Assembly (NCBI GenBank): GCA_016199405.1
Contig: JACQGS010000217.1
Coordinates: 1 to 11,369, forward strand
DNA from: Chloroflexota bacterium
GTDB lineage: Bacteria; Chloroflexota; Anaerolineae; UBA4142
Direction: 5' to 3'
DNA length: 11,369 nt
The notes below the pieces were generated by a model that saw nothing but the letters and a program-made list of their open reading frames with translations, ran no database searches and was not told the origin of the DNA. This document shows, in pieces, positions 1-6,847 of this stretch (its first letter is position 1; each line of letters starts with the position of its first letter). The position numbers and the translations under genes are program-made.

Positions 1-30
1 ACGTCCGTCGAGCAATTGCCGGCGGCATAA
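1..30 (+). CDS. C-terminal end of an upstream gene (partial)
   Basis: Reading frame 1 is open from the window edge and gives T-S-V-E-Q-L-P-A-A before a TAA stop at 28-30, twelve bases before the next start codon and just ahead of its ribosome binding site. That spacing is typical of genes within an operon, so these may be the last codons of a co-transcribed gene. Nine residues are too few to identify a product, and an open frame this short can occur by chance. Confidence 0.35.
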   Translation, partial: TSVEQLPAA

Positions 31-41
31 GCGAGGGGAAA

Positions 42-1322
42 ATGAATTTACGGACTCTGACGATTATTTTGGCGGCCGTGACGGTCGTCGCGCTGTGCGT
101 CTGCGCGGTTTTTGTCGCGGTCTTGCTCCCGCAAGTGATTCAACGCGCGTCGCCGGCAATCGCCCCGCCCGCGCAAAATCCCACGCCGCGCGCGCAAGCC
201 ACGGCCGGTCCTGCGCCGACGCGCCCGGCGAAGAATTATACGAACGATTTTCCGCGGCATTTGCTGTTTGCGCTCGATACGGAAAGCGCAACCGAAATCC
301 GCCAAGTGAGTTTGGTCATTCAGGTGGATGGAATTCAGACGAGCTCGCGCTATCTGCCGGAATTCGCGCCGAGCAAAAAAGTTTCCCTCGTCTACGATTT
401 CGATCTGCAAAAGAATTACTTGCCGCCCGGCGTCATGGGGGATTTTTGGTGGGTGCTCAAGGATGCCGACGGCAAAGAGACGACGACTGCCAAAGAACGC
501 TTTCGCGTTGACGAGCCGGTGATCCAATGGAAAAAAGTGCAGAACAGCAAGATCGCGATCTACTGGTACTCGGGCGAGCAGAACTTTGGTCAGGCGATTT
601 TTGATCGCGCGGTTGCCTCGCTCGCGCTATTGGAGAAGGACACCGGCGTGACCGTGGATCGTCAAGTGCAAATTTTCATTTACGGCAATCGCAACGACTT
701 TTTGAACGCGCTCGGTCCCAACGTCGCCGGCTTTGAAGGCGGGCGCACGCATCCGGAATATAGCGTCGTGCTGATCGATGCCGGCGCGCGCGAATTGACC
801 TACGCGCGCGATGCGACGACACATGAGATGACGCACGTCATTATGCATGCCAAGATCAGCGGCGCGCTCGGCGAATTTACATTTCCGCACTGGCTCGATG
901 AAGGGCTGGCGATGTACTATGAAACCACGCCGGGACCCTTGGGCGCGCAGTTTTCCATTCCGCTGAAAAAAGCCATTGATACTGATACCTTACTATCCCT
1001 GCGGTCGATGGCGGGACGCTTTCCGATCGCGCAAGTGGATTTGGGCTACGCGGAAAGTTACAGCGCGGTTGAATACTTTTATCGCAAGTATGGCCGCGAG
1101 AAAATGCAGCAACTCTTACTCGCGATCAAAGCCGGCGGCGATTTCGACGAGTTGCTGAGCAAGGTCACCGGGCTGAACACCGATCAATTTGAAAACGAAT
1201 GGCGCAAAGATGTCGGCGCGAAACCACGCGCGGCTTCAACCGCCACGCCAGTCACCGGCAAACCCACGCCGTTTCCAACGTTTTCGCTTTCCACCGATCC
1301 GACGGCGACACCAGCGAAATAG
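42..1322 (+). CDS. Membrane-anchored peptidase MA-like zinc metalloprotease
   Basis: This 426-residue protein belongs, by recognition, to the peptidase-MA (gluzincin-like) family common in Chloroflexota. Residues about 5-30 form one hydrophobic segment that should act as an uncleaved N-terminal anchor or signal sequence, followed by a Pro/Ala/Thr-rich spacer (about 36-64) that would sit outside the cell. A beta-rich domain (about 65-160) precedes the catalytic domain. The zinc motif HEMTH lies at 261-265, with E262 as the expected catalytic base and E287 in WLDEGLA as the likely third ligand. A helical region with a GGDFDELL motif follows, then a Pro/Thr-rich tail. The start is supported by GAGGGG just upstream of the ATG. 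The next gene is a close paralogue. The substrate is unknown; cell-wall or surface proteins are possible. The fold and zinc site are confident, the biological role is not. Confidence 0.85.
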   Translation: MNLRTLTIILAAVTVVALCVCAVFVAVLLPQVIQRASPAIAPPAQNPTPRAQATAGPAPTRPAKNYTNDFPRHLLFALDTESATEIRQVSLVIQVDGIQTSSRYLPEFAPSKKVSLVYDFDLQKNYLPPGVMGDFWWVLKDADGKETTTAKERFRVDEPVIQWKKVQNSKIAIYWYSGEQNFGQAIFDRAVASLALLEKDTGVTVDRQVQIFIYGNRNDFLNALGPNVAGFEGGRTHPEYSVVLIDAGARELTYARDATTHEMTHVIMHAKISGALGEFTFPHWLDEGLAMYYETTPGPLGAQFSIPLKKAIDTDTLLSLRSMAGRFPIAQVDLGYAESYSAVEYFYRKYGREKMQQLLLAIKAGGDFDELLSKVTGLNTDQFENEWRKDVGAKPRAASTATPVTGKPTPFPTFSLSTDPTATPAK

Positions 1323-1356
1323 CTCAATGTCATTGCGAGCGTTGTTTGCGAAGCAA

Positions 1357-1383
1357 CACTTGCACCGCACGCAAGTGCAGGTG
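1357..1383 (+). repeat. 27-bp mini-palindrome, copy 1
   Basis: Arms CACTTGCAC and GTGCAGGTG flank a 9-nt centre. The arms pair with one G-T wobble. The unit interrupts the host palindrome between GCAA and TCTCC. It is identical in sequence and orientation to the copy at 1451-1477, and both are preceded by GCAA and followed by T. Confidence 0.8.
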
Positions 1384-1450
1384 TCTCCAAAATGCATTTG
1401 GGGATTGCTTCCTCGCTGATCCTTGGCTTCGCTCAGAACGCTCCTCGCAA

Positions 1451-1477
1451 CACTTGCACCGCACGCAAGTGCAGGTG
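1451..1477 (+). repeat. 27-bp mini-palindrome, copy 2
   Basis: Exact second copy of the unit at 1357-1383, again placed between GCAA and T, here ahead of TGAC at the outer end of the host palindrome. It lies 27 bases upstream of the start codon of the second protease, so its hairpin would be within the leader if transcription enters from upstream. Confidence 0.8.
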
Positions 1478-1504
1478 TGACACAGTCGCGTGCCTACCGC
1501 ATAA

Positions 1505-2866
1505 ATGAAAAAGAAGAATGGAATGCAACGATGGTTGATCCCGACGCTCGCGCTGTTTGTGTTTGCGGCGTTCGCGTTTCCCGCGCGCGCGGAGGGCGTG
1601 ATTGCCGTCACCGCGAATAAATTCACGAACAATTTTCCGACGCGCCTACTCTTTCAAATCGCCGCGCGCAGCCCGGCGCGCATCAGCAAAATCGCGCTGA
1701 CGGTTCAGGTGGACGGGCAGACGTCTAGCAGTCGCTATCTGCCGGAATTTACACCGGACGTTCAAGTGGATACGTCGTATGAGTGGAACATTCAGCGCAA
1801 TTACGTTCCGCCCGGCGTGAGCGGACAATTCTGGTGGATGCTGCAAGACGACGCCGGCAATCAACTGCAAACGCCCAAGCAGAATTTTCGCGTCGAAGAT
1901 TCCGCGCAAACGTGGCAAAAACTCGCGAACAATAAACTGGCGTTCTATTGGTACGCCGGCGGCGACGGGTTCGGCAGGGGCCTATTTGATCGCGCGGTCG
2001 AGGCGATCAGCTATTTGGAAAAAGACACCGGCGTCACCGTCGATCAGCAAGTGCAAATTTGGATTTACGGCAATCGCGCGGATTTTTTTCGCGCGCTCGG
2101 TCCGGGCGCACGCGATTGGACGGGCGGGCGCGCGCTGCCGGAGTACGGCATCATCTTGATTAACGTCGAGCCGGGCGCGCTCGAGTGGGGCAAAGCGGCA
2201 ACCGCGCACGAACTGACGCACATCATCATTCACGAAAGAATTCGCGGACCGCTCGGCAGCATTTCGATGCCGCAATGGATGGACGAAGGGCTGGCGGTTT
2301 ACTACGAAACGATTCCGAACAAATTGGACGGGCAATTCTCCGGTCCGCTCAAACGCGCGATTGATTCGAACACGCTGCTAAGTTTGCGTTCCATCTCCGG
2401 CAATTTTCCGTCGAATGGCAACGACGCCAGTCTTGCGTACGGCGAAGGTTTCAGCGTCGTCGATTTCATCATTCGCCGGTATGGTGCGAGCAAACTCGCG
2501 CAATTGTTGCAAGCGTTCAAAGCCGGCGGTGATTTCGATGATATTTTCAAGCAAGTCCTGAACGTTGACACGGACGGTCTGGAGAATCTATGGCGCAAAG
2601 ATATCGGCGCGAAACCGCGCGAGGTCGCGCCGCGCGTGAGGGTCGCGCCATCGCCGATGCCGACGTTCGGGCTTTCGACGGATCCGTTCGTCGCGCCCTC
2701 GCCGACGCCGCAAGCGGTTGCGTTGAACGCGACGCCTGCGCCTGCGCCGGCATCCGAACCCCGCGCGCCGGAACCGATTGTGATTTCGTGCGGCAACGCG
2801 TTCGCTTTCGCCGCGCTCGCTTTTTTTGGCGCGATGCGCGCGCGAAATTATTTTGGACGCGGATGA
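1505..2866 (+). CDS. Secreted, C-terminally anchored peptidase MA-like metalloprotease (paralogue)
   Basis: This 453-residue protein is a clear paralogue of the preceding gene product, sharing long stretches across the beta-rich domain (SSRYLPEF, NYxPPGV), the catalytic domain and the GGDFD region. The zinc motif HELTH is at 235-239, with E261 in WMDEGLA as the probable third ligand. It differs at both ends: here there is a cleavable-looking signal peptide (about 1-29, ending PARA) and, after a long Pro/Ala spacer (about 375-424), a C-terminal tail made of SCG (C429), a short hydrophobic stretch and an Arg-containing end. That layout resembles bacterial CTERM-type sorting tails with a conserved Cys. 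The ATG at 1505 has no obvious Shine-Dalgarno; in-frame ATGs at 1523 and 1505 are both possible, and 1505 keeps the basic start of the signal peptide. The substrate is unknown. Confidence 0.85.
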   Translation: MKKKNGMQRWLIPTLALFVFAAFAFPARAEGVIAVTANKFTNNFPTRLLFQIAARSPARISKIALTVQVDGQTSSSRYLPEFTPDVQVDTSYEWNIQRNYVPPGVSGQFWWMLQDDAGNQLQTPKQNFRVEDSAQTWQKLANNKLAFYWYAGGDGFGRGLFDRAVEAISYLEKDTGVTVDQQVQIWIYGNRADFFRALGPGARDWTGGRALPEYGIILINVEPGALEWGKAATAHELTHIIIHERIRGPLGSISMPQWMDEGLAVYYETIPNKLDGQFSGPLKRAIDSNTLLSLRSISGNFPSNGNDASLAYGEGFSVVDFIIRRYGASKLAQLLQAFKAGGDFDDIFKQVLNVDTDGLENLWRKDIGAKPREVAPRVRVAPSPMPTFGLSTDPFVAPSPTPQAVALNATPAPAPASEPRAPEPIVISCGNAFAFAALAFFGAMRARNYFGRG

Positions 2867-2903
2867 TCAGCAGGAACATTTCTGGATGAAACGGAGAGGA
2901 ATC

Positions 2904-3755
2904 ATGTCTCGAACGCGAACACGCGTGCTTTTCGTTTTGCTCCCCGCGCTTTTGCTTGCCTGCGATCTCGCCTCGCTTCCCTTCGTCGGCGACAATCCAT
3001 CTCTCGATCAACTCGCCGAAGTGAAAGCGACCGCCGAAGCCGCCGCGACGCTCGCCGCGCAAGTAATCGCGACGAATATCCCCGCGACGCCTGCGGCAAA
3101 AGGCGCGACCGCGCAGCCCAAAGCCGGCGTAACGCCGCCCACCGGTCAGCAAGCGCCGACCGATCCGCTCAGCCAATCGCTTGACGCGCTCGGCAAGCTG
3201 AATTCGTTTCATTACAAATGGGTGAGCGATTCCACCGCGACCAAAAGCGGCAAAGCGCAGAATGTTGTCTTGAGCGTCGAAGGCGATGTGTCGCGAAATC
3301 CGGCGGCACAGCATGTGACTTTCCGCGCGGCGGGGCAGCCGGATTTGCTGGAAAATATTTGTATCGGCAATGACGCGTGGATCAAGGTGCGGAATCAATG
3401 GACGAAGATCACCACTGCCGCAGCCATCGGATGCAAACAATTCGACTGGTCAACCGTGTGGAGCGGCGTGTACAAGAACATCAAAAAAGTGCAGGGGCTC
3501 GGCGCGCCGGAGTTGAAGAACGGCGAGCTCGCGTGGCATTACAAAGTGGTCGAGAGCAACGTCGGGGTCGCACCGGGCGGCGTGGGCAGCGCGGTGATCG
3601 AGGGCGACTATTGGATTTCGGTCGCGCGCGGGTATCCGCTGAGTTTTGTTTACAAAGCCAATGTGAAAGACGCGGCAGGCGATGCCGCGACGGTCGTGAT
3701 CAATTGGGACGTTACCAACGTGGACAAGCCGGTGAATATTCAGCCGCCGAAATAA
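2904..3755 (+). CDS. LppX/LolA-like lipoprotein
   Basis: From the ATG at 2904 this is a 283-residue lipoprotein. The start is set by GGAGAGGA at 2893-2900 and gives a standard signal: basic SRTRTR, a hydrophobic core and the lipobox LLAC with C20 as the lipidated residue. A longer form from 2886 is possible; the open frame upstream of that overlaps the previous gene. After an Ala/Pro-rich tether (about 30-88) comes a domain starting LDALGKLNSFHYKW. It is beta-rich and ends in a YWIS...GYPLSF...INWDVTNVDKPVNIQPP pattern typical of the LppX/LprAFG-LolA superfamily, which forms half-barrels that bind lipids or lipoproteins. C153 and C177 could form a disulfide. The gene follows the second protease by 37 nt and should be co-transcribed with it. 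The superfamily call is by pattern recognition and the ligand is unknown. Confidence 0.7.
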   Translation: MSRTRTRVLFVLLPALLLACDLASLPFVGDNPSLDQLAEVKATAEAAATLAAQVIATNIPATPAAKGATAQPKAGVTPPTGQQAPTDPLSQSLDALGKLNSFHYKWVSDSTATKSGKAQNVVLSVEGDVSRNPAAQHVTFRAAGQPDLLENICIGNDAWIKVRNQWTKITTAAAIGCKQFDWSTVWSGVYKNIKKVQGLGAPELKNGELAWHYKVVESNVGVAPGGVGSAVIEGDYWISVARGYPLSFVYKANVKDAAGDAATVVINWDVTNVDKPVNIQPPK

Positions 3756-3769
3756 GTCATTGCAAAACG

Positions 3770-3802
3770 AAAAGGAGGGCATCCAAGTGATGCCCTCCTT
3801 TT
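3770..3802. terminator. Strong intrinsic terminator, probably bidirectional
   Basis: A 14-bp perfect stem (3770-3783 with 3789-3802, GGAGGGCATC core, loop CAAGT) starts 14 bases after the lipoprotein stop and runs into a T-rich tract (TTTTTCTT). On the - strand the same stem is followed by TTTTCGTTTT, so it can also end transcription of the converging membrane-protein gene, whose stop is at 3820. Confidence 0.9.
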
Positions 3803-3819
3803 TCTTGAAACTTTGCTTT

Positions 3820-4704
3820 TCAAGGGGCATTGTGCATTGGCGTTGCCTGATGCTGTGGCGGACGGGTCGAATGAGCAGGAGGTTCGGTGATGTGCACAGG
3901 CAATGGATCGCGCGTTTCGACACGGTTCACACCGTACAGCCAAAGTCCAGCCAAACATGCCCCAAGCAGAAGCGGGACCACTGCTGTCATCCCTATGGCA
4001 ACTAAACAGCCGCGATCAACTCCGGCTGTCGCCGCGGTTTGTGGCACTCTTCGCGACATAGAAACAATGAACCCGGTAAGTTGAGTGGTCAATGCTATCA
4101 GCGTCAAAACGACGACAATGACGATCAGGACAGCCGGTCGCTGAGTTTCAACTTGGTAGCCGAACGTGTGTGCCAGCACAAGCACGATCATTACGTAGTT
4201 CAGGCGTTGAATCCATTTCCACATTGGTCCGCGCAACCATTTCAACGCGAGATCGTTGGAGAGAAGGAAAAGAACAGAGAGGAGAATGGTTGCCAGTCCG
4301 CCAGTATAGTTGCTGAAACCAAATACGTCACTTATCGGCAGCAAACGCCAGCCGTCGTGAACACGTTCGAAGAAGTACTGTACAAAGTCACCGCCGCGAT
4401 GCACCTGCAAGCCGAAAGCCACGTGCAACAAGCCATTGATGCCTGCCCAGATGCCCACGTCGCGGCGCAGTGTGATGTTCACCGGGTTACGACGGAGGGC
4501 GGCTTTAAGGAGCAACTGCGCCGGTCCGACGAGTAGCGTAAGAATGATTTGCGCGAGGGCAAGGTAACCAAGTCCGATTGTTACGACCCGAGCAAACGAG
4601 GCATTGGGGTTGACCCAGTATGTAACAATCCAAGCAATGAACGAAAGCAGGAGCATGCAGAGATGAGTCAGTTGTCGGTAGCGGTCGCTCGGAATAAAGA
4701 GCAT
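3820..4704 (-). CDS. Ferric reductase-like (MsrQ/YedZ-type) membrane protein with variant haem site
   Basis: This 294-residue integral membrane protein has about seven hydrophobic segments (roughly 14-31, 41-60, 85-102, 135-152, 168-185, 190-212, 232-258). Residues 80-185 match the ferric reductase-like transmembrane domain found in MsrQ/YedZ and related b-type cytochromes: RRDVGIWAGINGLLH with H94, then a TGG...S helix, then WKWIQRLNY...LAH with H179. In the family the WxxLH motif normally supplies a further His, but here that position is Gln (Q166, codon CAA). The C-terminus is an unusual His- and Pro-rich tail (H271, H278, H285, H291). The start is supported by GAGGAG about 8 nt upstream. 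No MsrP-like partner or flavin reductase is in the window, so the electron partner is unknown. Sampled lines of this gene are about 50% G+C and poor in CGCG, unlike its neighbours. Confidence 0.7.
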   Translation of the reverse strand: MLFIPSDRYRQLTHLCMLLLSFIAWIVTYWVNPNASFARVVTIGLGYLALAQIILTLLVGPAQLLLKAALRRNPVNITLRRDVGIWAGINGLLHVAFGLQVHRGGDFVQYFFERVHDGWRLLPISDVFGFSNYTGGLATILLSVLFLLSNDLALKWLRGPMWKWIQRLNYVMIVLVLAHTFGYQVETQRPAVLIVIVVVLTLIALTTQLTGFIVSMSRRVPQTAATAGVDRGCLVAIGMTAVVPLLLGACLAGLWLYGVNRVETRDPLPVHITEPPAHSTRPPQHQATPMHNAP

Positions 4705-4898
4705 CGCAGCACTCCTCGTTTTGCGCCAAAGGGCTGAACGTGATTAAGAGAAAAACCCCGCGACAAAATTCATGGGACCTTGCGCCTCAAACCTTGTACC
4801 TAGAAAAGATGGCGCCATACGATCGTTGGGTCAAGCAACTCAACTTTCACAAGCTCTGCTAGCGGCTTTATTGTGGGCGCGACTGAACGAGAAACAAT

Positions 4899-5183
4899 CT
4901 AGGCGACGCGGCGTACAGACGAATTATTCTTCTTCAATTTGGAGCCGGTCAATTTAGACCGATCGGTCTTTTTGAAGCGCGCGGCGCCGGCTTTGGTCAA
5001 GCGTTCCAATTCGCGCATTTCAACTTCATTGATCGCGCGAAAATTGAAACACGATTTGCCTTGCATCCGCTTCTTCAAGCCGGGTGAGATATTTTTGAGC
5101 AAATCCGGAAATGCATAGACCGGCATCAAATGAAAACTCACGTACGCCTTGCCCACGCGCACTGCGCCAAAAAAGAGTAGCTC
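4899..5183 (-). pseudogene. 5'-truncated small conserved gene
   Basis: The frame reads E-L-L-F-F-G-A-V-R-V-G-K and continues through SFHLMPVY (start of motif near 5140) and LKKRMQGKSCFNF, ending with a Lys-rich tail and TAG at 4899-4901. I recognise these motifs from a small uncharacterised family of about 110-130 residues. In that family about 40 residues precede the FFGAV segment; here that part is missing, and recognisable homology begins exactly at the stop codon of rnz (5182-5184). The only plausible start in frame is GTG at 5160-5162 (87 residues), inside the conserved block, with a GAGG 25 nt away. This suggests a deletion or recombination junction that removed the 5' half. It could still be translated by coupling to rnz. 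Function is unknown. Confidence 0.6.
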
Positions 5184-6096
5184 AACCTCTTTTCACCACC
5201 GCGCGATCTAAATCATTCGCCACGATCGTGTTCGGAAAAATTGCGCGCGCTTCGGCTTCGATTGCCGCGCCGGCATAACGCCGCGAAATGTGCGTGAGAT
5301 ACAATTGCTTGACGCCGGCGATGCGCGCGCATTCCGCCGATTCCGCCGCAGTGATATGCCCGAACTTGCGCGCAATGGCGGCATCTTGCGCGATGTACGT
5401 CGCTTCCATCACCAACGCGTCCGCGCCGCGCGCCGGCTCGATGATTTCGTTCATCCGCGCCACGTCGCCGACGTAGACCAACTTGGTGCCGGCAATCGGA
5501 TCGCCCAGGACTTGCTCCGGCTGAACGATGCGCCCATCCGCAAGCGTAATTGCATCGCCGGCGACGAGCCGCTTGCGTTCCGGTCCCACCGGCACGCCGA
5601 GCCGTTCCGCCTGCTCCGCCAAAAACGGACGTTTGGTTTTTTCCTGCAACACAAATCCAAAACAGCCGCTGCCGCGATGCACAACGGAAAACGCATCGAT
5701 CGTCAGATTTTTCGATTCCAATATTCTGCCCGGTTTCAATTCGATATAGACGATTTCGATTTCCACTTCGTGCGAGCGCAGGACGACCCGCATCAAATCG
5801 CGGACGCGATCCAGCGCCCACTTGCCGGCGTAAATTTCCAGCCGATTGATCGCTTCCCATCTGCCGAACGTGGACGCGATGCCGCCCAGCCCGAGAATAT
5901 GATCGAGATGCCCGTGCGTCAGAAAAACGCGGCGCAAATCTTTAAAGCCCAAACCGCTTTGCAGGATTTGGCGTTGCGTGCCTTCCGCGCAGTCCAACAA
6001 AAAACGCTCGCCCTCATGGATGACGAGCGTCGAAGTCATATTGCGTTCCACGCTGGGCGCGGACGCCGAGGTGCCGAGAAAACAGAGTTCGAACAA
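5182..6096 (-). CDS. rnz: Ribonuclease Z (tRNA 3'-processing endonuclease)
   Basis: This 304-residue cytoplasmic metallo-beta-lactamase-fold enzyme cleaves the 3' trailer of tRNA precursors. The Zn site is complete: H61, H63, D65 and H66 in HGHLDH, H140, D211 in YVGD and H269 in LTHIS. H247 in GHITA is in the position of the conserved catalytic His. These positions line up with those I recall for the Bacillus subtilis enzyme, and the length is typical. The usual HLHGDH is written HGHLDH here, with Gly and Leu exchanged, which leaves the ligands untouched. The start is TTG at 6094-6096, 18 nt after the vapC stop, with AAGGA about 9 nt upstream; the frame is closed by TAA (the vapC stop) before any other start. 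It appears to share a transcript with vapBC, as I see no separate promoter. Confidence 0.93.
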   Translation of the reverse strand: MFELCFLGTSASAPSVERNMTSTLVIHEGERFLLDCAEGTQRQILQSGLGFKDLRRVFLTHGHLDHILGLGGIASTFGRWEAINRLEIYAGKWALDRVRDLMRVVLRSHEVEIEIVYIELKPGRILESKNLTIDAFSVVHRGSGCFGFVLQEKTKRPFLAEQAERLGVPVGPERKRLVAGDAITLADGRIVQPEQVLGDPIAGTKLVYVGDVARMNEIIEPARGADALVMEATYIAQDAAIARKFGHITAAESAECARIAGVKQLYLTHISRRYAGAAIEAEARAIFPNTIVANDLDRAVVKRG

Positions 6097-6114
6097 AAAA
6101 TATATTCCTTTGAA

Positions 6115-6567
6115 TTATTCAAGTTCCGTGAGATTGAGTTCCCGTAGAACGGCCAAATTCTTTTCGCCCGGCAGTTTGCGCGTGAGTTTCGCGTCCGCCG
6201 TGACGAAAAGAAGATTTTCCTTTTGTGCCAACGCAATCAAATAGGCATCATAGATGGCGAGGCCAGATTGCCTTCCGATCTTGAGCGCGGATTCCAAAGT
6301 GGCGAGATCGAACACGTAAATTTCGGTCTTCAACGCGACAATGCTTTGCAATGCCTCCAATATTTCTTGATCTGAAAAATCTTCCGAGAACAATAACGCG
6401 TTTGCCATCTCGTAGAGCACGAGATCGGACAGGCGGATTTCAATTTGCCCGTTGACAAATAGATTTTTCAAGGCGATTGCAACCGCATCATCTACTTCGG
6501 GGCGAAACCACTTGATGACAACCGAACTATCCAACAGCAGAAATTGATCCGGTGTGAGAGTGATCAC
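6115..6567 (-). CDS. vapC: PIN-domain toxin, VapC-like endoribonuclease
   Basis: This 150-residue protein is a PIN-domain RNase of the VapC toxin type. The four acidic metal-binding residues are present: D13 in LLDSSV, E53 in LYEMANAL, D107 in IYDAYLIALA and D125 in FVTADAKL. Known VapC toxins cut tRNA or rRNA and are held inactive by the partner antitoxin. The GTG start at 6565-6567 overlaps the antitoxin stop in the four bases GTGA, the usual translational coupling of such pairs. The gene is A+T-richer than the kinase and cyclase region (about 40-48% G+C in lines I counted), which fits acquisition as a mobile module. The RNA target cannot be read from the sequence. Confidence 0.9.
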   Translation of the reverse strand: MITLTPDQFLLLDSSVVIKWFRPEVDDAVAIALKNLFVNGQIEIRLSDLVLYEMANALLFSEDFSDQEILEALQSIVALKTEIYVFDLATLESALKIGRQSGLAIYDAYLIALAQKENLLFVTADAKLTRKLPGEKNLAVLRELNLTELE

Positions 6568-6827
6568 TTGAGCGGACCGCGCATTTTGCGAATGAATTCA
6601 ACGCTATCAAAATTTGGATTGTGTTTCTTGCGCCGCGCGCGCTCCTGCACCGCCAAAGCCCATTGGACGCCGGGCTTGTGCAGAATAGAAACGCGCCGCC
6701 GCGGACGCGCTAATTGAACACGCACGGCTTCGCGAACCCATTCATTCCGCGACCGATGTTCAGCCGTAGCGGCTTTCTCCATTTCTTTTAGCAGTTTCTC
6801 CGGCAGCGTGATCAACACTCTAGTCAT
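6564..6827 (-). CDS. vapB: Ribbon-helix-helix antitoxin, VapB-like
   Basis: From the ATG at 6825-6827 this is an 87-residue antitoxin. The first 40 residues form a ribbon-helix-helix DNA-binding domain of the CopG type: the strand TRVLITLPEKLL, then helices through RSRNEWVREAVRVQL. The basic C-terminal part (about 41-87) should wrap the toxin. The start is decided by GAGGTGA four bases upstream and by the promoter at 6848-6875; a longer in-frame version reaching 6944 would start before the promoter and inside the previous gene's 3' end and is rejected. It overlaps vapC by four bases. It is expected to repress its own promoter, alone or with VapC. Confidence 0.9.
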   Translation of the reverse strand: MTRVLITLPEKLLKEMEKAATAEHRSRNEWVREAVRVQLARPRRRVSILHKPGVQWALAVQERARRKKHNPNFDSVEFIRKMRGPLK

Positions 6828-6847
6828 TGGCTCACCTCGCGATTTCG

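Larger units (their letters stand above)
1329..1481. repeat. REP-like palindromic intergenic repeat carrying two mini-inserts
   Basis: The gap between the two protease genes is mostly one imperfect palindrome. Its left end GTCATTGCGAG (1329-1339) is complementary to the right end CTCGCAA...TGAC (1444-1450 continuing at 1478-1481) once the insert at 1451-1477 is removed. An inner pair GAAGCAA...TCTCC (1350-1356 continuing at 1384-1388) matches GGGGATTGCTTC (1402-1413) once the insert at 1357-1383 is removed. The centre is AAATGCATTT (1390-1399). The CATTGCGAG...GAAGCAATC theme resembles repeats I know from many environmental bacterial genomes. No open frame here looks like a gene. It may form a hairpin in the transcript and reduce read-through to the second protease. 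Confidence 0.75.

Noticed and set aside
1353..1478. Two 32-bp direct repeats resembling a two-repeat CRISPR array
   Set aside because: Only two copies exist, the intervening sequence is part of a larger palindrome rather than a spacer, and there are no cas genes.
2826..2903. Longer start for the lipoprotein at 2826
   Set aside because: It overlaps the previous gene and puts 26 polar residues ahead of a perfect lipoprotein signal; the GGAGAGGA site favours 2904.
2547..3440. Long - strand open frame opposite the second protease and the lipoprotein
   Set aside because: It is antisense to two well-supported genes, is extremely Arg-rich with no recognisable domain, and follows from the strong GC codon bias of the real genes.
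4039..4536. 165-codon + strand open frame opposite the membrane protein
   Set aside because: The - strand frame has clear transmembrane helices and a family motif; this one is polar, without pattern or start signal.
4738..4898. Possible promoter or MerR-like operator (AGGTACAAGGT, TTGACC) upstream of the ferric reductase-like gene
   Set aside because: The -10 match is poor and the repeat is direct rather than a clear dyad, so I do not call a site.
5290..6147. 285-codon + strand open frame opposite rnz
   Set aside because: It is antisense to an enzyme with all catalytic residues intact, and its translation shows no domain pattern.
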